Positions 5,650-11,707 of a DNA stretch of 14,309 nucleotides are shown here, piece after piece. The stretch covers positions 1 through 14,309 of the forward strand of contig JAAYKC010000005.1 of NCBI GenBank assembly GCA_012522645.1, in the 5' to 3' direction. The notes under the pieces were generated by a model. It had not been told where the DNA came from and ran no database searches. It saw nothing but the letters and a program-made list of their open reading frames with translations. Numbering within the stretch: the stretch's first letter is position 1; the number at the start of each line of letters is the position of its first letter. Origin of the DNA: Thermoplasmatales archaeon (GTDB lineage Archaea; Thermoplasmatota; Thermoplasmata; Methanomassiliicoccales; Methanomethylophilaceae). Made by a program: the position numbers and the translations under genes.

Positions 5650-8081
5650 TGAGGATCATCCGCATCAATATAGCATCCTTCGGCAGCGTGAAGGGCTGGA
5701 CCTCAGGCGATCTCGAGGAGAACGTGACGCTGTTCACGGGAGCCAACGAGGCCGGGAAGACCACTACCATGGAATTCATCCGCGATACCGTCTTCCCGGG
5801 CAAGAGGATAAAATACCCTTCACAGGACAAGAACGATTCCGGTACGGTCATCATCAAGATGGATGACGGCGATGAGAGGATGCTCGTCAGGAAGGGACGG
5901 AAGGTCACGGAAGCCAAGGGGAAGGCCCTGCCCTCGGAGGAGACGAACATGGATGCTGAGACTTACAGATCGGTATTCGCCATGGATCTGAAGCAGGTCG
6001 CTGACAGCAGGATCCTCACCAGCGGTGATTTCAGGAACCGCTTCCTGACGGTGCCGGGAGGGGAGAGGATCCCCGAGATATCCGAGGATATCGAGAAGCG
6101 CATGCTCGAGATCATGAACAGGAGCCGCATGAGCGACAAGAACGAGATGGGCCGCATCCTGTCTGAGATCGACGGGATCAAGCGGGAGATCGCCGATGCA
6201 GAATCCAAGAGCGATCAGTATGACAGGCTGGTGGCCGATAAGGATGAGCTGGGCAGACGTCTTGCCAGCAAGAAGAAGAGACAGGAGCTGCGCCGCAGCG
6301 AGGAGGACCGCAACACAGTCATAATGTCGCAGAAGAAGAACGTTGAGACCCTGAAAGGACTGTACGGGCGCAGAGAGGCCCTGAGGTACGCCGGGGAGAT
6401 CCCGGAGAATGCGAAGGATGAGTTCGGGAAGCTGGAGATGAGGCTCAGCGCCGCCCGGGTCATAGATATCGATACATCACCGGAGGAGTTCCCCGAAGCT
6501 CTGAACGGCAGGATGCCGGGGGATGTTCTGAACAGACAGGAGGAGATCGAGAATGCCTGGGGTGTAAGGCAGAAAGTGGAGGTCAAGGAGCAGATGATAT
6601 CATCCCTCGAAGAGACCGCCGAGAGCTCCCAGCAGCTCGTGGATGATTACACCCGGGCAACCGGATGGAGCGAGAATGCCGCAAGGAAGGTCCGCAGCGG
6701 TACGTACATAACCAATACAGCGGAATCCGTCATCGCAGCCCGGAAGAGCGAGAAGGCCGTTCCTGCGGCCAAGAACATCGCCAGAGGGACCATCGCAGGG
6801 GCCGGCCTCGTGCTCGTCCTGCTGAGCTTCCTACTGTCCTCTGACAATCTGACCCTGAGGTTCTCCATGCTGCTTGCGGGCGTGGTGACCGTGATAATCG
6901 GCCTCCTGCTCCCCATCATCCTGGCGGAGAGGGCCGATAAGAAGAGCTCAGAGGCTATGTCTGAGGCCGAGTGGTACGCATGGATGGTCTCCGAGGGCTA
7001 TCCTGCGAACACCTCCCCCGAAAAGGCCTGCACTCTGGCCAGCAAACTGGAGTTCATATCCGTGGCCGCAGACAAGAGGGATGATGCCCTTTCTCAGATC
7101 AGGGTCCTGAATGAGGACGTGATCGCGCTGAAGGCCTCCGTGATGCCTTTGCTGGAGGAACTGAGGCTCACCGATCCGGAATTCCACAGTAATGTGTACG
7201 CAGCATACAAGATGCTCAAGGCCGCTCTGGGAACATCATTCAATACCGAGGACAGGGACAGGCGTCTTGAGAATCAGCGTGCCGCAGAGATCGCCATGGC
7301 CGATTTCCTGGCCGCATACGGCGGCAGGGAGAGCTTCCTCGCCGTCTGCAGGGACAGGGACGCCCTGACGGAAACGGATGCCGAGATAACGTACCTGGAG
7401 AAGAGCATGTCATCTTCCACCGGCCTTGAGGTGAAGGAGCTGATCAGACTTGTGGAGACGGAGGGCGGAATGCCGTCGGAGGATGGCCCTGACGATGCCG
7501 TGGAGGAGCTGAACAGGAAGATAGGCGAACTGGACAGGGATCTTGAGATCCTCAGGAATGACGATGCGGTATCCGATCTGAACGTCCGCATGACCATGGC
7601 CCAAAAGACCCTGGGTGACCTGGTGAGGGAATGGGGGACGCTTTCCATGGCCGAGCACCTGATTTCCGGTGCATCCGAGCACTTCTACAGGGACCTGCAG
7701 CCGTCGGTGGTGAAGACGGCGAACAAATATCTGGGCCTCATGACCGAGGGGAGATACCGCCTCGACGGGGACCCGAGGGATAAGGACCTGTTCATAACAG
7801 ACGACCGGGAGAAGAAGTCCGCAACGCAGTGGAGCAGCGGCCTGGGCGATCAGGTGTATCTCTCGGTCAAGATGGCCGTGGCGAAGGAGACAGGCTCCGA
7901 GAAACTGCCTCTGATCCTGGATGATGTCCTTCTGCGCTTCGATACCGCCAGGAAGCAGGGTGCGTGCAGGGCCATATTGGACTTCGCCAAGGATCAGCAG
8001 GTGATCCTGTTCTCCTGTGATAACTCCCTTTATTCTTTGCTCTCCCTTGAGGGGCGCATCAATCATATGAAGCTCGGATGA
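5649..8081 (+). CDS. YhaN-like SMC/Rad50-type ATPase with internal membrane hairpin
   Basis: This 810-residue protein has the split ATPase head of SMC/Rad50 proteins. The N-terminal half has Walker A GANEAGKT (residues 31-38). The C-terminal half has an ABC-type signature region WSSGLGDQ (728-735), Walker B LILDD (755-759) and a D-loop FDTAR (764-768). Between them are charged, Lys/Glu-rich helical stretches (about 150-350 and 450-690) predicted as coiled coil. At the middle sit two hydrophobic segments (about 382-397 and 405-426) separated by a short polar turn: a membrane hairpin where Rad50 would have its zinc hook. No CxxC is present. This matches the bacterial YhaN layout, though shorter than I recall for Bacillus YhaN. 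Its start overlaps the nuclease stop, with GGAGGAGGG at 5634-5642 as ribosome binding site. The likely product is a membrane-attached nuclease-ATPase complex acting on DNA ends; the substrate is inferred from the family. Confidence 0.88.
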   Translation: MRIIRINIASFGSVKGWTSGDLEENVTLFTGANEAGKTTTMEFIRDTVFPGKRIKYPSQDKNDSGTVIIKMDDGDERMLVRKGRKVTEAKGKALPSEETNMDAETYRSVFAMDLKQVADSRILTSGDFRNRFLTVPGGERIPEISEDIEKRMLEIMNRSRMSDKNEMGRILSEIDGIKREIADAESKSDQYDRLVADKDELGRRLASKKKRQELRRSEEDRNTVIMSQKKNVETLKGLYGRREALRYAGEIPENAKDEFGKLEMRLSAARVIDIDTSPEEFPEALNGRMPGDVLNRQEEIENAWGVRQKVEVKEQMISSLEETAESSQQLVDDYTRATGWSENAARKVRSGTYITNTAESVIAARKSEKAVPAAKNIARGTIAGAGLVLVLLSFLLSSDNLTLRFSMLLAGVVTVIIGLLLPIILAERADKKSSEAMSEAEWYAWMVSEGYPANTSPEKACTLASKLEFISVAADKRDDALSQIRVLNEDVIALKASVMPLLEELRLTDPEFHSNVYAAYKMLKAALGTSFNTEDRDRRLENQRAAEIAMADFLAAYGGRESFLAVCRDRDALTETDAEITYLEKSMSSSTGLEVKELIRLVETEGGMPSEDGPDDAVEELNRKIGELDRDLEILRNDDAVSDLNVRMTMAQKTLGDLVREWGTLSMAEHLISGASEHFYRDLQPSVVKTANKYLGLMTEGRYRLDGDPRDKDLFITDDREKKSATQWSSGLGDQVYLSVKMAVAKETGSEKLPLILDDVLLRFDTARKQGACRAILDFAKDQQVILFSCDNSLYSLLSLEGRINHMKLG

Positions 8082-8089
8082 CCGTCGTA

Positions 8090-8096
8090 TTTATAT
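8090..8096 (+). promoter_or_regulatory. TATA-like box upstream of the dnaG leader
   Basis: TTTATAT is centred near 8093, which predicts a transcription start around 8118-8121, about 200 nt before the dnaG ATG at 8320. This spacing differs sharply from the other promoters in the window, which sit 25-30 bp from their start codons. Confidence 0.5.
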
Positions 8097-8120
8097 CAGA
8101 TAAAAGTATTACTCGTTTCA

Positions 8121-8319
8121 GAGGGAACAATGTCTCCCTCGAATCACTGGACATCATATCACAATCACAGTCGCCCCGGCAGTGCCGTGCGACGACAAGA
8201 AAACACTTCTCCGACCGTATGAACGGCGGGGAATATGGGAAGGGAATGGTGCCGGATTCGGTCCGGTTCAGTCAGCCAGTAATCGAGGCGACACGAGTGT
8301 TCTCTCAGAAGGATTCGTA
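8121..8319 (+). ncRNA. Putative structured leader RNA or small non-coding RNA before dnaG
   Basis: This non-annotated stretch contains a row of potential hairpins. GAGGGA (8121-8126) pairs with TCCCTC (8135-8140). GTCGC (8170-8174) pairs with GCGAC (8189-8193), enclosing CGGC/GCCG (8177-8180 with 8184-8187). TTCTCCG plus CCGT (8207-8213, 8215-8218) pairs with ACGG plus CGGGGAA (8223-8226, 8227-8233), with one bulged A and one G-T pair. CCGGA (8252-8256) pairs with TCCGG (8262-8266). The first hairpin begins at the transcription start predicted from the TATA-like box. A purine-rich segment lies between the third and fourth. I do not recognise a known riboswitch, RNase P, SRP or box C/D pattern. 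It could be a regulatory 5' leader of dnaG or an independent RNA. An 80-codon frame also crosses it but looks poorly coding. Confidence 0.35.
8307..8313 (+). promoter_or_regulatory. Ribosome binding site fixing the dnaG start
   Basis: AGAAGGA lies six bases before the ATG at 8320 and contains a GAAGGA anti-16S match. It selects this ATG over in-frame upstream starts such as 8182, whose extra residues do not resemble archaeal DnaG. Confidence 0.6.
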
Positions 8320-9759
8320 ATGAATAATCTAGATCCGAACACAGCAAAATACATGATAAACGCAAGAATAACCGCGGACGGTATCGTCGATAAACCGGAC
8401 GTCGTCGGTGCGGTATTCGGGCAGACGGAAGGCCTCCTGGGCGAAGAGCTCGACCTCAGGGACCTGCAGAAATCCGGAAGGATAGGCCGCATAGAAGTCG
8501 ATGTGACCTCCAAGAGCGGCAAATCCGAAGGTACCGTCCGCATGTCCTCCAGCCTCGACAGGGTAGAGACCGCCATATTGGCATCCGCCCTCGAGACGAT
8601 CGAGAGGGTGGGGCCCTGCAAGGCCACTCTGAAGATCACGGGCATAGAGGACGTCCGCGTCAAGAGAAGGGAGCAGGTGGTCGAGAGGGCCAAGGAGCTC
8701 CTGAGCGAGATGATGAAGCAGAGCAAGAGCACTTCCACAGACCTTGCCGACAGCATCAAGGAGAGCGTGCAGGTCGAGGAGATCACCTCCTACGGGCCTG
8801 ATAAGTGCCCTGCAGGCCCCGCTGTTAAGACCTCCGATTCCATAATCGTGGTCGAGGGCCGTTCCGATGTGCTCAACCTCCTCAGAAGCGGCATAAAGAA
8901 CGCCATAGCCGTAGAGGGGACCAACGTCCCCAAGACCGTGCAGGAGCTCACCAAGCTGAAGACCTCGATAGCCTTCGTGGACGGCGACAGGGGAGGCGAG
9001 CTCATACTGAGGGAGCTCTTCCAGGTGGCTGATATCGATTATGTGGCCAGGGCGCCCAGCGCTCACGAGGTCGAGGAACTGTCGGGCAAGCAGATCATGA
9101 AGTGCCTCCGCAACAAGGTCCCCGCCGACCAGTACATAGAGATGAGCGGTATCACCGTCAACGGGTCCGATGACCCCGGCAAGAAGCAGGTCCGCAGTTC
9201 CCCCAAGGAAGAAGAGAAGGAGCACAAGGAGAGCAACAGGGAGCCCAGGAACGGCAGGAAGCGCGAAGAGCCCGACAGAAGGGAGCGCTTCAACGTGGGC
9301 GCCCGTGACAAGTTCATAAAAGAAGGGGAGAAGCACAAGGAGCTCAGGGCTCCTGCGGAATCCAAGGAGGAGACTGTCAAAGAGGAGAAGGCAGAGCCCG
9401 CCGAGGAGAAGGATGCCAAGCCCCGGACCAGGAAGACCGAGAGCAAACGCTCCAAGGTATTGTCCCCTGAACAGGAGAAGTACCGCGATATGCTCCTCGA
9501 TCTGTCCTCCACCAAGAACGCCAAGATGCTTGATGCGAACAACGAGATCATCTCCGAGGTTGCTGTGAAAGGCCTCCATGATGCGATAAAGACCGGCCCC
9601 GAGGGCATCATCACGATCGTCTTCGACGGTGTCGTGTCCCAGAGGATAGTCGACGTCTGCAGCGAGAAGAACATAAGCACCATAGTCGGGACCCGCAAGG
9701 GAAGCGTATCGAAGATGCCCGCAGGCATAACGATATGGACTAAGGAAGACCTCTATTGA
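8320..9759 (+). CDS. dnaG: Archaeal DnaG-like primase / exosome-associated protein
   Basis: This 479-residue protein matches archaeal DnaG along its length. The N-terminal domain contains the conserved FGQTEGLL (33-40), LDLRDLQKSGRIGRI and SSLDRVETAILA segments. The Toprim domain follows (about 171-250) with the catalytic Glu in VVEGRSDV (E179) and the metal-binding acids in DGDRGG (D221, D223). A Lys/Glu/Arg-rich, probably disordered linker spans about 290-380, and a conserved C-terminal domain spans about 385-479. The family makes RNA primers in vitro, and in studied archaea it is a stable subunit of the RNA exosome, where it favours poly(A)-rich substrates. The length exceeds many family members because of the linker. 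The start at 8320 is fixed by the ribosome binding site and by homology. The stop overlaps the start of the following AAA+ gene, so the two are probably co-translated. Confidence 0.95.
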   Translation: MNNLDPNTAKYMINARITADGIVDKPDVVGAVFGQTEGLLGEELDLRDLQKSGRIGRIEVDVTSKSGKSEGTVRMSSSLDRVETAILASALETIERVGPCKATLKITGIEDVRVKRREQVVERAKELLSEMMKQSKSTSTDLADSIKESVQVEEITSYGPDKCPAGPAVKTSDSIIVVEGRSDVLNLLRSGIKNAIAVEGTNVPKTVQELTKLKTSIAFVDGDRGGELILRELFQVADIDYVARAPSAHEVEELSGKQIMKCLRNKVPADQYIEMSGITVNGSDDPGKKQVRSSPKEEEKEHKESNREPRNGRKREEPDRRERFNVGARDKFIKEGEKHKELRAPAESKEETVKEEKAEPAEEKDAKPRTRKTESKRSKVLSPEQEKYRDMLLDLSSTKNAKMLDANNEIISEVAVKGLHDAIKTGPEGIITIVFDGVVSQRIVDVCSEKNISTIVGTRKGSVSKMPAGITIWTKEDLY

Positions 9760-11267
9760 TCGGGATGGAAATGAAGGCCGCGGTCATTTGGGATGACATA
9801 AAGGATCTGGAGAGCACAGCTCAGATACCTATTCCCCAAGACCCGTTGGACAGGGTCCTGGGCCAGGAGGAGGCCATCAGCTTAGCTAAGATAGCCGCCT
9901 CCCAGCGCAGGCACCTGTTGCTTGTGGGTCCCCCGGGAACGGGGAAATCCATGATCGCAAGGGCCATTTCGATGCATCTTCCCAAGCCGAAGACGGAGCT
10001 GAGGGTCTCCAACAATCCGGAGAACCCGGAGAGGCCTTTCCTCCAGATCCTCAGCGAGGATGAGGTCCTCGGAGAGAGGACGTCAGTCCAGGAATCCGTG
10101 GGTCAGCTGATATCCCCCCAGAACGCCCCTGCGGCGGTAGCTGAGAAGATAGGGTATCTCTGCAAGCATTGCAACTCCTACTCATCACCGACCGAGTACA
10201 GCTGCCCTGTCTGCGGTAAATCCAAGATAGACGTAGGCCCCGAGACCCCGTTCTCCGACATACTCGGGAATGTGTTCGGGGCGATGAACTACGGCGGCAA
10301 GGAGAGGGTCAACACCACCCGCGTCCGTGCTGACGGGACCGAGGAGACGGTCGTCTTCGAGAGGGCGGGCGAGCAGATCAGGGTCCTTGATGAAAAGGCC
10401 CTTGCCAAACGCAGGGAGACCGACAAGAACACCAATCACAAGACGCTCGTGAAACTGGAGCGCAACCCCTTCGTCCTGGCGACGGGGGCGTCGGAGACCG
10501 AGCTTTTGGGCGATGTGCGCCACGACCCGTACGGAGGGCACCCCGGGCTCGGGACGCCTGCCTATGAGAGAGTGGTCCCGGGAGCCATACACGAAGCGAA
10601 CGAAGGAGTCCTCTTCGTAGACGAGATTGCCCACCTCGGCGATCTCCAGAGGTATATACTCACTGCTATGCAGGATAAGAAGTTCCCGATCACGGGAAGG
10701 AATCCCCAGAGTGCGGGAGCCAGTGTGAAATTGGAGGATGTCCCCTGTGATTTCATACTCGTAGCCGCATGCAACATACAGGACCTTGAGAACATATTGT
10801 CACCGCTCAGGTCCAGGATAATAGGCGGAGGATACGAGGTGCTGGTGGACATAGCCATGCCTGACTCTCCCGAGAACAGGGCGAAGTACGCCCAGTTCGT
10901 AGCTCAGGAGATACACATGGACGGGAAGATACCTCCCGCCACCATGGAGTCCGTTGAACTGATAATCGAAGAAGGCCGTAAAAGAGCCAGAGTGGACAAT
11001 ATACGGAACGGACTGACTCTGAGGCTCAGGGAGATAGGGGGGCTCATAAGAGCTGCCGGGGACCTTGCCACAGTTGAGGGGTCCGACCTGATAACAGCCG
11101 ATCACGTCCTGAGAGCCAGTGAGCGTGCGAAGCCTGCCGAGCAGCAGATAAAGGAGCGCTACGGATCATATACGAAGGGCCTTTCCAAGGACATATCAGA
11201 ATCCCAGAAGGAGAAATCCCCCTACTACATGGAGTACGAGCACCTGGACGATCAGATATACAGGTAG
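9756..11267 (+). CDS. Lon-like AAA+ ATPase with zinc ribbon and no protease domain
   Basis: About 503 residues from the TTG at 9756, or 500/498 from the ATGs at 9765/9771. The N-terminus, with DRVLGQEEA and Walker A GPPGTGKS (58-65), resembles the archaeal LonB ATPase module. Walker B is GVLFVDEI (284-291), sensor 1 lies near N340, and a candidate arginine finger is in LRSRI (351-355). Between the Walker motifs, where LonB carries its two membrane helices, there is a zinc ribbon (C136-x2-C139, C150-x2-C153) and no hydrophobic segment. The protein ends soon after the AAA lid with a charged tail; the Ser-Lys protease domain is absent. It is likely a soluble ATP-driven remodeler; its substrate is unknown. 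The TTG overlaps the dnaG stop and has AAGGAAG at 9742-9748 as possible ribosome binding site. The 3' end overlaps the convergent acetyltransferase gene by 16 bases. Confidence 0.85.
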   Translation: MIGMEMKAAVIWDDIKDLESTAQIPIPQDPLDRVLGQEEAISLAKIAASQRRHLLLVGPPGTGKSMIARAISMHLPKPKTELRVSNNPENPERPFLQILSEDEVLGERTSVQESVGQLISPQNAPAAVAEKIGYLCKHCNSYSSPTEYSCPVCGKSKIDVGPETPFSDILGNVFGAMNYGGKERVNTTRVRADGTEETVVFERAGEQIRVLDEKALAKRRETDKNTNHKTLVKLERNPFVLATGASETELLGDVRHDPYGGHPGLGTPAYERVVPGAIHEANEGVLFVDEIAHLGDLQRYILTAMQDKKFPITGRNPQSAGASVKLEDVPCDFILVAACNIQDLENILSPLRSRIIGGGYEVLVDIAMPDSPENRAKYAQFVAQEIHMDGKIPPATMESVELIIEEGRKRARVDNIRNGLTLRLREIGGLIRAAGDLATVEGSDLITADHVLRASERAKPAEQQIKERYGSYTKGLSKDISESQKEKSPYYMEYEHLDDQIYR

Positions 11268-11707
11268 ACAGAGGAATCCATCCTCACCCCGTCGCTCCCG
11301 TCAGCATAGAAGCCGGGGAGCACCCTGATCCTCCTGAACCCGTTCCTCTCGTAGAATCTGATCGCCCTTTCGTTATCCTTCTTCACTTCCAATGTTATCG
11401 CCTTGAGATTCGATCTCAGCGCTTCGGTCCTGAATCTGTTCAGCAGGTCGGAGCCTGCCCCCTTGCTCTGGCTCTCCTTCTTCACTGCCAGCATCATGAT
11501 CCGGGCCCATCCGTCCCTGAGCATCACTGCGGAGATGTATCCGATAGGTCGGTCAAAATAGTCGACAGCGACTATCTGCCCGCGGGGCCAAAGAGCATAG
11601 AAGCTCGAGAATACATTGGGTTTGTACACCTCATCAAGGGTGCTGATGGCTATATCATACAAGGCCTCATCATCCTTCCCGGGTCTGAATTCCCTCATGA
11701 GGGTCAT
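11252..11707 (-). CDS. GNAT-family N-acetyltransferase, RimI-like
   Basis: This 151-residue protein has the GNAT fold pattern: an N-terminal strand and helix, a central strand around MMLAVKK, the acetyl-CoA pyrophosphate loop ESQSKGAG (Q-x-x-G-x-G form, about 79-86), and the C-terminal NERAIRFYERNGFR segment typical of RimI-type enzymes. It should transfer acetyl from acetyl-CoA to a protein N-terminus or a small amine; the substrate cannot be told. Its ATG at 11707 overlaps the stop of the upstream phospholipase-D-family gene as ATGA (11704-11707), suggesting translational coupling. An internal ATG at 11698 (Met-Arg-Glu-Phe) is a possible alternative start and is where similarity to the family begins. 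The 3' end overlaps the convergent AAA+ gene. Confidence 0.88.
   Translation of the reverse strand: MTLMREFRPGKDDEALYDIAISTLDEVYKPNVFSSFYALWPRGQIVAVDYFDRPIGYISAVMLRDGWARIMMLAVKKESQSKGAGSDLLNRFRTEALRSNLKAITLEVKKDNERAIRFYERNGFRRIRVLPGFYADGSDGVRMDSSVYLYI

Noticed and set aside
8182..8319. N-terminal extension of DnaG from an ATG at 8182
   Set aside because: The added residues do not match archaeal DnaG, and a good ribosome binding site sits just before the ATG at 8320.
8121..8319. RNase P RNA, SRP RNA, tRNA or box C/D guide RNA before dnaG
   Set aside because: None of the conserved sequence blocks or boxes of these RNAs could be found; only unassigned hairpins remain.
8329..9579. Long open frame (416 codons) on the - strand across dnaG
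   Set aside because: It is a complementary-strand shadow of strongly conserved dnaG; composition is Leu/Gly/Val-rich without domain signals.
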